Under the pieces are notes generated by a model. It was not told where the DNA came from, made no database searches, and was given only the letters and a program-made list of their open reading frames with translations. From NCBI GenBank assembly GCA_020850695.1, contig JADZEF010000135.1, positions 1 through 52,571 of the forward strand: DNA of 52,571 nucleotides, read 5' to 3'. The translations under genes were made by a program, and so were the position numbers. Positions 8,070-17,619 of the stretch are shown piece after piece. The DNA is from Planctomycetaceae bacterium (lineage in GTDB: Bacteria > Planctomycetota > Planctomycetia > Planctomycetales > Planctomycetaceae). Positions within the stretch are counted from its first letter, which is position 1. Every line of letters starts with the position of its first letter.

Positions 8070-9218
8070 GTGAAGCGGATTGCGGTCCTCGGATCGACAG
8101 GATCGATCGGCACCAGCTGCCTCGATGTCCTGTCGGCCAGCCGGGATCGTCTGCGCCCTGTCGCCCTCACCGCCCACCGCCGCTGGGAGCAACTGGCCGA
8201 GCAATGCCGCCAGTTCAACCCCTCATATGCGGTGGTGACCGACGACGCGGTCGCCCGTGACGTCCGCCGCAGCGATTTCCCCAGCGACACCCGCTTGCTG
8301 TTCGGCGGCGATGGTGCGGCGGAAGTCGCCAGCTCTCCCGAGGTCGATGTAGTGGTGGCGGGGATCGTCGGAGCGGCGGGGCTTCGCGGCGCCTGGGCGG
8401 CCGTCGAAGCGGGGAAGACGCTGGCGATCGCGAATAAAGAGACGCTGGTCGTAGCCGGCCCGCTGGTCATGGACATGGCGGCCCGCACCGGCTCGAAACT
8501 GCTGCCGGTCGATAGTGAACACAGTGCGGTCTTTCAGGCCCTGCAGACGGGGCGATCGGCCGAGGTGCGACGAGTCGTGCTGACGGCCAGCGGCGGGCCC
8601 TTTCGCGGCTGGACCGCGGAGAAATTGAAGGAAGTGACGCCCGAGCTGGCCCTCAAGCACCCGACCTGGGACATGGGGCCGAAGATCACGATCGACTCGG
8701 CCACGATGATGAACAAGGCCCTCGAAGTGATCGAGGCGCGGTGGCTGTTCAACCTGCGGGCCGACCAGATCGCGGTGGTGGTCCACCCGCAATCGATCGT
8801 CCATTCGATGGTCGAGTTCGTCGACGGCTCGGTGATCGCCCAGCTGTCTCCCCCCGACATGCGGCTGCCGATCCAGTACGCTCTGACGTACCCCGATCGG
8901 ACCGAGGGAATCAGCCCTCGCATGGACTGGACGAAGGCCTGTTCGCTGGAGTTTCATCCCCCCGACATTGAGGCCTTTCCGGCCTTGCAGCTGGGGTTCG
9001 AAGTGGCCGAGCGCGGCGGCAGCTCGGGGGCCGTGCTGAATGCCGCGAATGAAGTCGCCGTGGATCGTTTCCTGCGGTGCGAGTTGGCGTTTACCGACAT
9101 TCCCCGCGCGTGCCGCGCGGTTTTGAACGCTCACGATTTCAGCAGCTCGCCGACCCTGTCGGAGTTGTTGCGGCTGGATCGCTGGGCGCGAGAGGAGACA
9201 GCGCGATGGCGGGTCTGA
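8070..9218 (+). CDS. dxr: 1-deoxy-D-xylulose 5-phosphate reductoisomerase
   Basis: Cytosolic enzyme of the MEP isoprenoid pathway that converts DXP to 2-C-methyl-D-erythritol 4-phosphate with NADPH and a divalent metal. 382 residues from a GTG start, the family's usual length. The NADPH loop is VLGSTGSIG (6-14), ANKETLV is at 121-127, the metal ligands lie in [11 protein letters not shown] (Asp148, Glu150), the flexible substrate loop is ASGGPFRG (173-180), and [20 protein letters not shown] follows at 197-216. The GTG start places the Rossmann motif at the normal distance from the N-terminus. Its last 13 bases overlap rseP, so the two are translationally coupled. The dxr-rseP pairing is common in bacteria. 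Confidence 0.95.
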   Translation: MKRIAVLGSTGSIGTSCLDVLSASRDRLRPVALTAHRRWEQLAEQCRQFNPSYAVVTDDAVARDVRRSDFPSDTRLLFGGDGAAEVASSPEVDVVVAGIVGAAGLRGAWAAVEAGKTLAIANKETLVVAGPLVMDMAARTGSKLLPVDSEHSAVFQALQTGRSAEVRRVVLTASGGPFRGWTAEKLKEVTPELALKHPTWDMGPKITIDSATMMNKALEVIEARWLFNLRADQIAVVVHPQSIVHSMVEFVDGSVIAQLSPPDMRLPIQYALTYPDRTEGISPRMDWTKACSLEFHPPDIEAFPALQLGFEVAERGGSSGAVLNAANEVAVDRFLRCELAFTDIPRACRAVLNAHDFSSSPTLSELLRLDRWAREETARWRV

Positions 9219-11233
9219 TGGTTCTGGCGGCGTTCGGCCTAGGGTCGATCCCGTCCATCCTGTATGTGGCGCTCGGCCTCGGCCTGGTGATCTTCTTTCA
9301 TGAACTCGGCCACTTTGCGGTGGCGAAGTGGTGCAACGTCTACGTGGAGCGGTTCAGCATCGGCTTCGGGCCGATTTTGTTCAGCCGCAAGTACGGCGAG
9401 ACGGAATATGCCCTCTCGGCCATCCCCTTCGGCGGCTACGTCAAGATGCTGGGCCAGGACGACATGGACCCCAGCCAGCTCTCCAGCGAGGACATGGCCA
9501 GGAACCCGCGGTCGTACTCGGCCAAGTCGGTCCCGCAGCGCATGGCCATCATCTCGGCCGGCGTGATCATGAATATCCTGACGGCCATCATCTTCTTCGG
9601 CGTCGCCTTCGGCCTGGGCGTCCAGCAGCTCTCGCCGGTGGTCGGAAACCTGCAGCCCGGCCTCCCCGCATGGAACGCCGGAATCCGGGTGGGCGACCGC
9701 ATCAGCTCGATCAACGGCCGCCGCGTCGACACCTTCACCGACATCCTGCGCGGCGTCGCCCTGTCGACCGGGTCGATCGACATGGAAGTGACACGCGGGG
9801 AAGAAACCTTCGCGCTGAACATCACGCCCGACAAGAGCGGCAAGGCGACGCGGCGACGCATCGGCGTGGCCCCGACGAATTCGCTGCAACTCGGCAAATT
9901 CCCGGACAAAACGGTTCGCTCCGTGATTCCCCGTTCGGCCGCCGCCCGGGCCACTCCCGAGTTCGAGCCCCGCGACACGATCACGAAGATCAACGGCCAG
10001 CCGTTCACGTCGCACCTCGAGTTCGAGCAGTACGTCTCGCGTCATCCGAATGACAAGCTGACGTTCGAAGTCGCCCGCGAAGTCGAAGGGAGCAAGGAGA
10101 AGAAGACCCTTGAAATCGCGGTCGAACCGAACCGCGTCCGCACGCTGGGGCTGTGGCTCGACGTGGGCAAGGTCGTGGCCGTGCAGAAAAACTCCCCTGC
10201 GGCCGAAGCAGGCGTGCAAGTGGATGACAAAATCGTCCGCATCGAGGGCGAGCAGCTGGGGAAGGACATCAACACGCTGCGGCTGCCGGACGTCCTCTCG
10301 GACCTGCACGGCCAGACGGTGAAGATCACCGTGGCCCGTCAGGTCAAAGGGGCCGAGCTGAAGGAAGTCGAACTCGAAATCACGCCGCGGCAGGCCCCGG
10401 GCTGGACCGACGCCCCCATGTCGATCGACAGCCCGCTGTCGGTTCCCGCCATTGGCGTCGCCTTCCACGTGGTGCCGATCGTGCTGAAGGTTGAACCGGG
10501 CAGCCCCGCCGACGGAAAGGTGCAGCCCGGCGAGCGGATCCGCTCGATCACCTTCCTCCGCACGGAATCGTCCGAGCCCGACACGTACCCGAAAGAGCCG
10601 ATCACGATCGCGGACGAAGAAAAGGACGTGAAGCAGGAAGGCTTCTACACGAGCGCCTTCTGGAAGCTGCAGGAACTGCCGAACCGCACCGTGAAGCTGG
10701 TCGTCAGCCGCGAAGCCGAGAAGACCCGCGAAGTGATGATCGAGCCGACGGCCGAGGGCTTCGGCGACTGGAACTCGCCCGACCGCGGCTTCCTGTTCGA
10801 CGAGGACTGGATCACGCTGAAGGCGGAAGGTCCGGCCGAAGCGGTGAACCTGGGGATGACCCACACCCGCAACTCGGTGATGGACATCTACCTGACGCTG
10901 CGGAACGTTTTCACCGGCGATGTCTCGCTGAAGGAACTGCACGGCCCCGTGATGATCGCGAAGGTCGCGTATGCGGCCGCCAGCCAGGGGGTCGCCGACC
11001 TGTCGCTGTTCCTCGGACTGCTGAGCGTCAATCTGGCGGTCATCAACTTCCTGCCCATTCCCGTGCTCGACGGCGGCCACATGGTCTTCCTGATGTGGGA
11101 AGCCGTGACGCGACGCAAGCCGAGCGAACGCGTGCTCGTCACGGCCCAGTACTTCGGCATGGCCTTCGTGCTGGGACTGATGGCGCTGGTGCTGTTCCTC
11201 GACCTCTTCGTGCACTCGGCGAAGGGGAATTGA
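9206..11233 (+). CDS. rseP: site-2 intramembrane zinc protease RseP with several PDZ domains
   Basis: 675 residues, about 1.5 times E. coli RseP. The zinc site is FHELGHFA with HELGH at 32-36, and the second metal/active motif [11 protein letters not shown] is at 614-624. Between them lie [14 protein letters not shown] and at least three PDZ-like segments: one near [20 protein letters not shown], one near [18 protein letters not shown], and one near [21 protein letters not shown] fourth degenerate unit starts near [19 protein letters not shown]. The family clips membrane-spanning regulators and signal-peptide remnants after a first cut. The extra PDZ repeats imply additional substrate gating in the periplasm. 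Start ATG follows gaggag and lies inside the end of dxr. Confidence 0.93.
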   Translation: MAGLMVLAAFGLGSIPSILYVALGLGLVIFFHELGHFAVAKWCNVYVERFSIGFGPILFSRKYGETEYALSAIPFGGYVKMLGQDDMDPSQLSSEDMARNPRSYSAKSVPQRMAIISAGVIMNILTAIIFFGVAFGLGVQQLSPVVGNLQPGLPAWNAGIRVGDRISSINGRRVDTFTDILRGVALSTGSIDMEVTRGEETFALNITPDKSGKATRRRIGVAPTNSLQLGKFPDKTVRSVIPRSAAARATPEFEPRDTITKINGQPFTSHLEFEQYVSRHPNDKLTFEVAREVEGSKEKKTLEIAVEPNRVRTLGLWLDVGKVVAVQKNSPAAEAGVQVDDKIVRIEGEQLGKDINTLRLPDVLSDLHGQTVKITVARQVKGAELKEVELEITPRQAPGWTDAPMSIDSPLSVPAIGVAFHVVPIVLKVEPGSPADGKVQPGERIRSITFLRTESSEPDTYPKEPITIADEEKDVKQEGFYTSAFWKLQELPNRTVKLVVSREAEKTREVMIEPTAEGFGDWNSPDRGFLFDEDWITLKAEGPAEAVNLGMTHTRNSVMDIYLTLRNVFTGDVSLKELHGPVMIAKVAYAAASQGVADLSLFLGLLSVNLAVINFLPIPVLDGGHMVFLMWEAVTRRKPSERVLVTAQYFGMAFVLGLMALVLFLDLFVHSAKGN

Positions 11234-11264
11234 GGTCGAGCGCGAGTGAGCGCATCGACGCTGC

Positions 11265-11336
11265 GTAGCACGGGCACTCATGCCCGTGCGTGAAGTTTGA
11301 GTCTCGTTTTCGCACGGGCATGAGTGCCCGTGCCAC
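11265..11336. repeat. REPIN-like doublet, family 2 (CACGGGCA-CTCA-TGCCCGTG)
   Basis: Two perfect 8-base-stem hairpins in inverted order (11269-11288 and 11313-11332) separated by 24 bases. The head on the plus strand is GTAG (11265-11268). The head of the right unit, read on the minus strand, is GTGG (11333-11336). The two 20-base hairpins are exact complements of each other, so the whole element can also fold as one long stem. A related copy is at 44628-44700. Confidence 0.75.
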
Positions 11337-11360
11337 GTCCGGACGCCCCGCACACGTCCC

Positions 11361-12950
11361 ATGATCCTCGAAGGCGTCGTCACCACCCATGATGCGGACG
11401 GGCGGCTGAACGTCGCTCCGATGGGGCCGATTGTCGACGCGGAGATGACGCGTCTGGTGCTGCGGCCGTTCAAGACGTCGACCACCTACCGCAACCTGCA
11501 AGCGACGGGGTGCGGAGTCTTTCACATCACTGACGACGTCCTGCTGATCGCGCGGGCCGCTTTGGGACAACTCGAGGAAACGCCGCAAACCTTCCCCGCC
11601 GAGCGGATTGACGGTGCGGTGCTGCGCGACGCCTGCCGGTGGTACGAGTTCGAGGTCGAATCGCTCGAGGATTCGCAGGATCGCACCGAGATTGTCGCGA
11701 GAGTCGTGCATGTCGGACGGCTGCGCGATTTCATCGGACTTCACCGTGCCCGGCATGCGGTCATCGAAGCGGCTATTCTGGCGACGCGAATTCATCTGAC
11801 CGGCCGCGAACCGGTGCTTCAGCAGATGGCCGGACTTCGCTCGGCCGTCGAGAAGACGGGAGGAGAAGCCGAGCGAACCGCGTTCGCCATGATCGAGCGA
11901 TTCGTGCGGGGCGAGGGCGATTCCGGCTCGGCGAATGCGAGCCGCGAAGTGCGGGTACGAACGGGCGCCCGGCTGCATTTCGGGCCGTTCGCCGTGGGCG
12001 CGACATCGGGACGACGCTTTGGCGGCGTCGGATTGATGATCGATGCTCCGGGGATCGATCTCACGGTGAGCGCGGCGTCCGCAGGTTGCTCGCAGGATCA
12101 GGTCGAGTGCGACTCCATCGTGCGGCGACCAATCGAAACGGCTCTCCACCGCTATCGCCAGACGATGCCGGATGGCGCTTCGCTGCCGCCGGTCCACGTT
12201 CGAGTCGACTCCTTCATTCCGCCACACGCGGGGCTCGGCTCGGGAACGCAGACGGCGCTCGCTGTCTCTCGCAGCCTCGCCGAGTGGGAGTGCCGCATGG
12301 GCGTCTCAACGAACCGGCCAGCGGGCACTGCCGTTGCCGCGAGCGAACTGGCTCGCCGCACCGGACGCGGCCTGCGATCGGGCATTGGGATCGCGGGGTT
12401 CGACAGCGGGGGGTTGCTGATCGACGCCGGCAAGTCATCCCCCGACGGGATCGGAGCCCTCGTCGCGCGGCTCGAAATGCCCGCATGGCCCTTCGTGCTG
12501 ATCACGCCCAAGGACCGCCCGGGGCTTTCCGGAGCGGAAGAGCGCGAGGCCTTTTCCCGACTTGGCCCGATGCCGCCCGAGTTGACCGACCGTCTCTGCC
12601 GCATCGCACTCCTCGACCTGGCCGGCGCGGTCCGTGAATCGGACTTCGAAGCTGCCAGCCGGGCGCTGGGCGAGTTTGGCACGCAGGTCGGTCAATATTT
12701 CGCACCGGTCCAAGGCGGAACCCTCGCCCATCCGCAGATGCGAGAACTGGCCGCCCTGTTGCGGTACGAGGGGTTCGAAGGCATCGGGCAGACGTCGTGG
12801 GGACCGACTCTGTTTGCGATGGTTCCCGACGCCACCGCCGCCGACGCCCTGACGAGCCAGCTTGCGGCGATGTCCGAGGCGGCCGGGTGCGTCGTTCGCA
12901 CGGCTTTCCCGCGCAACACCGGCGCGACGGTTGCCGAGAGTCACTCCTGA
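11361..12950 (+). CDS. DUF447 / beta-ribofuranosylaminobenzene 5'-phosphate synthase fusion
   Basis: 529 residues with two domains. Residues 1 to about 185 match the DUF447 pattern (LEGVVTTHDADGRLNVAPMG at 3-22; TYRNLQATGCGVFHITDDVL), a flavin-reductase-like barrel family found beside methanopterin genes. Residues 196-520 are a GHMP-superfamily beta-RFAP synthase: TGARLHFGPFAVGATSGRRF (201-220), then GGVGLMIDAPG, and the phosphate-binding loop PPHAGLGSGTQTALA (287-301). Beta-RFAP synthase condenses PRPP with p-hydroxybenzoate (or p-aminobenzoate) in the first committed step of tetrahydromethanopterin synthesis. Planctomycetes are known to carry H4MPT-linked C1 genes. I see no frameshift or stop between the domains. 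The start codon is the first ATG after the REPIN-like element. No other C1 gene is adjacent. Confidence 0.82.
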   Translation: MILEGVVTTHDADGRLNVAPMGPIVDAEMTRLVLRPFKTSTTYRNLQATGCGVFHITDDVLLIARAALGQLEETPQTFPAERIDGAVLRDACRWYEFEVESLEDSQDRTEIVARVVHVGRLRDFIGLHRARHAVIEAAILATRIHLTGREPVLQQMAGLRSAVEKTGGEAERTAFAMIERFVRGEGDSGSANASREVRVRTGARLHFGPFAVGATSGRRFGGVGLMIDAPGIDLTVSAASAGCSQDQVECDSIVRRPIETALHRYRQTMPDGASLPPVHVRVDSFIPPHAGLGSGTQTALAVSRSLAEWECRMGVSTNRPAGTAVAASELARRTGRGLRSGIGIAGFDSGGLLIDAGKSSPDGIGALVARLEMPAWPFVLITPKDRPGLSGAEEREAFSRLGPMPPELTDRLCRIALLDLAGAVRESDFEAASRALGEFGTQVGQYFAPVQGGTLAHPQMRELAALLRYEGFEGIGQTSWGPTLFAMVPDATAADALTSQLAAMSEAAGCVVRTAFPRNTGATVAESHS

Positions 12951-13001
12951 TCAAGGTCCGATGGCCGAGCGTCCACACATCCGACATACTGGGGGCAGGT
13001 C

Positions 13002-13394
13002 GTGCGTATCCCTTTCTCCCATCGCGAACTACTCGAATTCCTGTTGACGTACCGGGGGACCGGGCTCAGTCTCGCGGATTTCTTCCTGCCGATCTCGTTT
13101 CAGGTGGCGGCATACCTCGCCATCGTTGGCCTGATCGTGGGACTTTCCTACTGTTTCGTCCCCTTCGCGCCCGCGCTGGGTTTGCTCACGATCTTTCTCC
13201 TGGGTCTATTCTTCGGAGACTGGTCCCGGAGCCACCTCATTCGACAGCGAATCATCCGGACTTGGCCCTTCCTGGCTGACCTGATCCGCCGGGACGAGGT
13301 CGAACATCTTGGGGTCCTTCATCAGATTCAGGTGAAGCCCAAGGTCGTCAGTTTCGACCCGGGCTTGAAGGAGGAAATCGAGCGTGAAATGTGA
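13002..13394 (+). CDS. small membrane protein of unknown function
   Basis: 130 residues from a GTG start preceded by gggggcag. There are two adjacent hydrophobic segments (about 28-50 and 53-72) and then a charged cytosolic-looking tail (IRTWPFLADLIRRDEVEHLG, and VSFDPGLKEEIEREM at the end). Family not recognised. It ends 81 bases before the S10 promoter and is not part of the ribosomal transcription unit by position. Confidence 0.6.
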   Translation: MRIPFSHRELLEFLLTYRGTGLSLADFFLPISFQVAAYLAIVGLIVGLSYCFVPFAPALGLLTIFLLGLFFGDWSRSHLIRQRIIRTWPFLADLIRRDEVEHLGVLHQIQVKPKVVSFDPGLKEEIEREM

Positions 13395-13475
13395 AACCAG
13401 GAGAAATGAATCGACTGCGCTGTCCGACTTCGCAAAGAGCAGCGAAAACATCGATGTAAAGATCTTCCCTGTTCC

Positions 13476-13504
13476 TTGACATTCCCAAACCGGATTACTA
13501 CATT
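13476..13504 (+). promoter_or_regulatory. sigma70-type promoter of the ribosomal supercluster
   Basis: TTGACA (13476-13481, perfect -35), 17-base spacer, TACATT (13499-13504, 4 of 6 matches to the -10). It lies about 70 bases upstream of rpsJ in a locally AT-richer stretch. It is the best promoter match in the window and the expected place for the S10 operon promoter. Confidence 0.65.
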
Positions 13505-13572
13505 GGCGAACTTCCCGTTTTTGGGCGAGCTGCCGCGACGGGCGTAAGTCCTTGGTTTTGAGGAAGTTAACA

Positions 13573-13890
13573 GTGGCCGGCGAGCGCATCAGAATCCGAA
13601 TGGAAGCCTACGACCATTCGGTTCTCGACCAGTCTGCAAGCGATATTGTCGATACCGCGAAGCGGACCGGGGCCATTGTTCATGGGCCCATCCCCCTTCC
13701 CACGAGAATTGAGCGGTACACGGTCCTCCGTAGCCCGCACATCGATAAGAAGTCGCGCGAGCAATTTGAAATTCGCACGCACAAGCGGCTCATTGATTTG
13801 ATCCAGCCGACCGCCAAGACGATCGACGCTCTCAACAAGCTGTCGCTCCCGGCCGGCGTCGACATCAAGATCAAGGCGACCTCAGGCTGA
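13573..13890 (+). CDS. rpsJ: 30S ribosomal protein S10
   Basis: 105 residues from a GTG start, with gaggaag 6 bases upstream. The core is recognisable as [38 protein letters not shown] (the loop that contacts NusB/NusG) and [17 protein letters not shown]10 assembles into the 30S head and takes part in transcription antitermination. First gene of the cluster; the usual next gene, rplC, is not present. Confidence 0.97.
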   Translation: MAGERIRIRMEAYDHSVLDQSASDIVDTAKRTGAIVHGPIPLPTRIERYTVLRSPHIDKKSREQFEIRTHKRLIDLIQPTAKTIDALNKLSLPAGVDIKIKATSG

Positions 13891-14086
13891 GGTGGCAAGA
13901 ATAGGGGGTCCGTGGCCACGCAGGTCTCCGGGCTTCTGGAAGAATCAGGCGTCGAATCGGCTGTCGCCGGGCTCGAAATTCCGGCGACGGCTTTGTTGTT
14001 ACTCGACGCCCTGTTCCTTGTGGTGAATTCTGCTCCTGTTGTCGATGGCGACTGCGGGAGAGTGTCGATCAGTATCAGGTAGAGTT
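13891..14086 (+). other. spacer where rplC (L3) is normally found
   Basis: 196 bases between rpsJ and rplD. It is too short for L3 (about 210 residues). The only open frame with a start (GTG 13912 to TAG 14082, 56 codons) encodes a hydrophobic, Val/Leu/Ala-rich peptide without L3 motifs. No hairpin of note. Confidence 0.7.
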
Positions 14087-14728
14087 ATGGCTTCGATTTC
14101 CGCTCCCATCAAGGACTCGACCGGCAAGCAGGTCGGGACCTACGAGCTCGATCCGGCCGAGCTGGCGCCGCGCATCAGCAAGCAGCTGCTGCACGACGTC
14201 GTCGTCATGTACGAGAACAATCTCCGTCAGGGGACGGTGAAGACGAAGGGGCGCGGCGAAATCGCCGGCAGCACGATGAAGATCTTTCGCCAGAAGGGGA
14301 CCGGGCGGGCTCGTGCGGGTAACAAGCGAACCGGTAAGCGGGTCGGCGGCGGTCACGCTCATGCCAAGGTTCCGGTCGATTATCGCTATCGCCTCCCGCG
14401 GAAGGCGATTCGTCTCGCGACCCGGATGGCCATTCTGAGCAAGTTCCAGGACGGCCAGGTGATCGTTCTCGATCAGCTCCGCCTGCCCGAAGCCAAGACG
14501 AAGCATGTCGCCGCAACGCTGAAGGCCTTGGGTTTGTCGGAGACGACCGCCTTGCTGGCAATCGAAAAGCCCGATCCGACGGTCTGGCGCTCGGCTCGTA
14601 ACATTGAATCACTGTGGGTTTCGCCGGCCGGCGAACTCAATGCCTACGATGTGCTCCATCAGCGGCAGCTGGTTTTGACGAAGGCGGCCCTCGACTGGCT
14701 GCGGAACCCGACTCCCTCGTCGAACTGA
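14087..14728 (+). CDS. rplD: 50S ribosomal protein L4
   Basis: 213 residues. The conserved loop that reaches the exit tunnel is clear (FRQKGTGRARAGNKRTGKRV), followed by the L4 core (YRLPRKAIRLATRMAILSKF). L4 binds 23S rRNA and in enterobacteria also represses its own operon. The start is the ATG after aggtagag; an in-frame earlier start has no ribosome binding site. Directly follows rpsJ with a 196-base gap because L3 is missing here. Confidence 0.96.
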   Translation: MASISAPIKDSTGKQVGTYELDPAELAPRISKQLLHDVVVMYENNLRQGTVKTKGRGEIAGSTMKIFRQKGTGRARAGNKRTGKRVGGGHAHAKVPVDYRYRLPRKAIRLATRMAILSKFQDGQVIVLDQLRLPEAKTKHVAATLKALGLSETTALLAIEKPDPTVWRSARNIESLWVSPAGELNAYDVLHQRQLVLTKAALDWLRNPTPSSN

Positions 14729-14787
14729 GTCGGCGGGCGGTAGGGTTGAGTGAATCGCAACCGGGTTGATCGTTCAAAGGTGTGGCC

Positions 14788-15096
14788 ATGGCGGTGCTTT
14801 CCGAATCGGGCGTCGAGCTCCTTCCCCACCAGATTGTGCTGCGGCCGCTGGTGACGGAAAAGGGGACGCATCTGTCCGAGAAGCTGAATACGTATACGTT
14901 CAAGGTTCACATGCTGGCCGACAAGGAATCGATCCGCAAGGCGGTCGAGGAACTGTGGAGCGTGCGTGTGGTGGATGTCCGCACCCAGCGTCGCGTCGGC
15001 AAGACGCGTCGCCACAAGATGCGGGCGGGTCAGCGGTCCGACTGGAAGAAGGCCCTGGTCAAGCTGCACGAGGAAGATCGCATCGCGTTCTTCTAG
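14788..15096 (+). CDS. rplW: 50S ribosomal protein L23
   Basis: 102 residues. HQIVLRPLVTEKGTHLSEKL and NTYTFKVHMLADKESIRKAV are family hallmarks, and TRRHKMRAGQRSDWKKALV closes the domain. L23 sits at the tunnel exit and docks trigger factor and SRP. Start chosen at the ATG 7 bases after aagg; a GTG two codons upstream would be too close to that site. Confidence 0.95.
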   Translation: MAVLSESGVELLPHQIVLRPLVTEKGTHLSEKLNTYTFKVHMLADKESIRKAVEELWSVRVVDVRTQRRVGKTRRHKMRAGQRSDWKKALVKLHEEDRIAFF

Positions 15097-15177
15097 GAGT
15101 TGCGGTTTGGGGTTGAGGTTCGGTCGGCAGGCTGATTCGACGCAGCTTGGTTTTGCGAACAAGATCGGGACGGAATC

Positions 15178-16038
15178 ATGGGAATTCGATTCTACAAGCC
15201 AACAACTCCGGGTCGTCGCGGCGCGTCCGTCAGCGACTTCGCCGAGTTGACCGATAAGCACAAGAAGCCCGAGAAGTCGCTGCTCGTCCGCTATAAGAAG
15301 AAAAGCGGCCGCAACTTCCAGGGCAAGATCACGGTCCGGCATCGCGGCGGCGGCCACAAGCGGATGTATCGCCTGATCGACTTCAAGCGAAGCGATCGCG
15401 ACGGCGTCCTCGCCGACGTCACTCACATCGAATATGATCCGAATCGTTCGGCTCGTATTGCTCTGATCGTTTACCCGGACGGCGAAAAGCGGTACATTCT
15501 CGCCCCCCAGGGTCTCGAAGCAGGCCGGAAGGTTTCCAGCGGTCCCGATGCTGAGCCGGAAGTGGGCAACTGTCTTCCGCTCGAAAAGATTCCGCCCGGA
15601 ACTCCCATTCATAACATCGAGATGCAGCCGGGTCGCGGCGGTCAGCTGTGCCGCAGCGCCGGTGTCTCGGCCGTCATGAACGCCCGCGAAGGAACCTGGG
15701 CCCAGATCACTCTTCCGTCGGGCGAAGTTCGCCGTATCCCCAGCCAGTGCCGGGCGACGATTGGTGAGCTGAGCAATCCGGACCACATCAAGATCGTCAT
15801 CGGTAAGGCGGGTCGGACCCGCTGGAAGGGTCGTCGCCCGCACGTTCGCGGCGTCGCGATGAACCCGACCGCTCACCCGATGGGTGGTGGTGAAGGTCGT
15901 ACGTCGGGCGGACGGCATCCCTGCAGTCCGACCGGAAAGCTGGCGAAGGGCGGACGGACGCGGAAGCGCCGGAAGCCGTCGACTTCGGCCATCGTCCGGC
16001 GTCGCCGGTCGGTGCGGTATGGTCAGCTGAAGCTGTAG
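15178..16038 (+). CDS. rplB: 50S ribosomal protein L2
   Basis: 286 residues, a little longer than the E. coli protein (273). N-terminal [20 protein letters not shown], the OB/SH3 core ([19 protein letters not shown]) and the C-terminal [19 protein letters not shown] are visible. The histidine equivalent to E. coli His229, near the peptidyl-transferase centre, is kept (AHPMGGG); the second His of DHPHGGG is Met here. L2 is a primary 23S-binding protein needed for subunit association. Confidence 0.97.
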   Translation: MGIRFYKPTTPGRRGASVSDFAELTDKHKKPEKSLLVRYKKKSGRNFQGKITVRHRGGGHKRMYRLIDFKRSDRDGVLADVTHIEYDPNRSARIALIVYPDGEKRYILAPQGLEAGRKVSSGPDAEPEVGNCLPLEKIPPGTPIHNIEMQPGRGGQLCRSAGVSAVMNAREGTWAQITLPSGEVRRIPSQCRATIGELSNPDHIKIVIGKAGRTRWKGRRPHVRGVAMNPTAHPMGGGEGRTSGGRHPCSPTGKLAKGGRTRKRRKPSTSAIVRRRRSVRYGQLKL

Positions 16039-16124
16039 TTTTGTGGAATTGATGACAAGAGTGTGCGGTCTGGCCGAGTTTCCGGATCGATTGAACTTAC
16101 GCTGAGCGGGTCGAGAGGCGTTTC

Positions 16125-16394
16125 ATGGGTCGTTCACTGAAGAAGGGGCCGTTTGTCGACCCCAAGCTGATGAAGAAGGTCGAGAACCTCAACGCCAGCG
16201 GGCGCAAGGAATCGATCAAGACCTGGGCGCGTCGCTGCACGATCCCTCCCGATTTCATCGGCCACACGTTCCTGGTCCACAACGGCCGCGTCCACATCAA
16301 TGTGTACGTGACCGAAGACATGGTGAATCACAAGCTGGGTGAGTTCGCTCCTTCGCGAACCTTCAAGGGGCACGGGGCCCGCGGCAAGAAGTAA
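16125..16394 (+). CDS. rpsS: 30S ribosomal protein S19
   Basis: 89 residues beginning [19 protein letters not shown], with [20 protein letters not shown] in the middle and [17 protein letters not shown] residues near the end ([18 protein letters not shown]). Standard length. S19 sits in the 30S head with S13. 86 bases after rplB. Confidence 0.97.
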   Translation: MGRSLKKGPFVDPKLMKKVENLNASGRKESIKTWARRCTIPPDFIGHTFLVHNGRVHINVYVTEDMVNHKLGEFAPSRTFKGHGARGKK

Positions 16395-16457
16395 TACGGT
16401 CTGGTGTTGGCGTCTGGTCTGGCGGAAGTTGGCGGCGTTCGAGACGAGGGTGCGGCA

Positions 16458-16811
16458 ATGGCTTTGGTTCGGGCGACTCATCGTTATGCACGGATTTCAC
16501 CGTGGAAAGTGCGTCGGTTCGCCGACCTCATTCGCGGGATGTCCGTCGAGAACGGCCTCAACGCGCTGCGGTATCTGCCGAATCGCGGAGCCCGGATCAT
16601 CGAGAAGGTGCTGAAGAGCGCGGTCGCGAACTGCCAGGACCGCAACGCCCGCAACGTCGAGAAGCTGCGGATCGTCGACGCCCGGGTCGACGGCGGCCCG
16701 ATGTTCAAGCGGGTCATGCCCCGCTCGCGCGGCCAGGCGAACATCATTCATCGTCGGCTGGCCCACGTGCATGTGGCCATCGACGCCCCCGAAGTGAAGT
16801 CGGGCTCGTAA
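16458..16811 (+). CDS. rplV: 50S ribosomal protein L22
   Basis: 117 residues. RATHRYARISPWKVRRFADL at the start, RGARIIEKVLKSAVANCQDR in the middle, and the extended beta-hairpin lining the exit tunnel (MFKRVMPRSRGQANIIHRRL). This hairpin is the site of macrolide-resistance changes in other species. Start set at the ATG that gives the family's normal N-terminus; an upstream ATG adds 18 non-conserved residues. Confidence 0.95.
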   Translation: MALVRATHRYARISPWKVRRFADLIRGMSVENGLNALRYLPNRGARIIEKVLKSAVANCQDRNARNVEKLRIVDARVDGGPMFKRVMPRSRGQANIIHRRLAHVHVAIDAPEVKSGS

Positions 16812-16917
16812 TCAGAAATCAGGTCGGTCGTGGATGGCGTCATGCGGAGTGTGACGCCGACATCAGTGCAGACAGTCGAAGCAAGCCGCTCGCCGGCATA
16901 GACAGAGGCTGAAGGGT

Positions 16918-17619
16918 ATGGGACAGAAAGTTCGACCAACCGGATTTCGCGTCGGCATCACCGAGGGCTGGAGAAGCCGTTGGTATGCGACGAAGAAGGA
17001 ATTCGGCGATCTGCTCATCGAAGACTTCAAGATCCGCAAGTTCATCAAGGGCAAGTACGAATTCGCCCAGATCCCGCGGATCGAGATCGAGCGGACTCGT
17101 GACCAGGTCGTGGTTCACCTCTTCACCGCGCGTCCGGGCATCATCATCGGGCGCAAGGGACAGGAAGTGGACCGCTTGAAGGCGGAACTGGAAGATCTGA
17201 CCGGCCGCCGGATGGATCTGAAGATTGTCGAAGTCAACAACCCGCAGCGCAGTGCGACGCTGGTTGCGCAGGATATTGCTCAGCAGCTCGCCAAGCGCGG
17301 CAGCTTTCGCAAGACGATCAAGCGGGCCCTCGACCAGGTGATGGAGTCGGGCGCCAAGGGTGTCAAGGTTCAGCTTTCGGGGCGTCTCGGCGGAGCCGAA
17401 ATGTCCCGGTGTGAGAAGGCCGCACGGGGATCGATTCCTCTTTCCACGTTGCGGCGACATATCGACTACGCATTGGAAACGTCCAAGACGTCGGTCGGCA
17501 TTATCGGTGTGAAAGTGTGGATCGATCTCGGGGACTACGCTGACGAGGGGTCTGGCGATGGCGTTGATGCCAAAGCGAATCAAGCACCGCAAAAGTCAAA
17601 GAGGGCGCATAAAAGGTAA
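16918..17619 (+). CDS. rpsC: 30S ribosomal protein S3
   Basis: 233 residues. MGQKVRPTGFRVGITEGWRS at the start; the KH RNA-binding loop ARPGIIIGRKGQEVDRL; the C-terminal domain ends in VGIIGVKVWIDLG followed by a 30-residue basic tail (ending KSKRAHKR). S3 lies at the mRNA entry and helps unwind mRNA. The tail is encoded in the same DNA as the start of rplP, an unusually long overlap of 62 bases. Confidence 0.97.
   Translation: MGQKVRPTGFRVGITEGWRSRWYATKKEFGDLLIEDFKIRKFIKGKYEFAQIPRIEIERTRDQVVVHLFTARPGIIIGRKGQEVDRLKAELEDLTGRRMDLKIVEVNNPQRSATLVAQDIAQQLAKRGSFRKTIKRALDQVMESGAKGVKVQLSGRLGGAEMSRCEKAARGSIPLSTLRRHIDYALETSKTSVGIIGVKVWIDLGDYADEGSGDGVDAKANQAPQKSKRAHKR

Noticed and set aside
9239..11485. 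A 748-codon minus-strand open frame opposite rseP
   Set aside because: Longer than rseP itself but rich in Arg, His, Asp and Val with no domain; rseP has intact catalytic motifs and a coupled start.
13912..14082. A 56-codon open frame in the S10-L4 gap as a remnant of L3
   Set aside because: The peptide has no L3 motif (no ILGRKVGMT-like start, no glycine-rich loop), no Shine-Dalgarno, and composition expected by chance.
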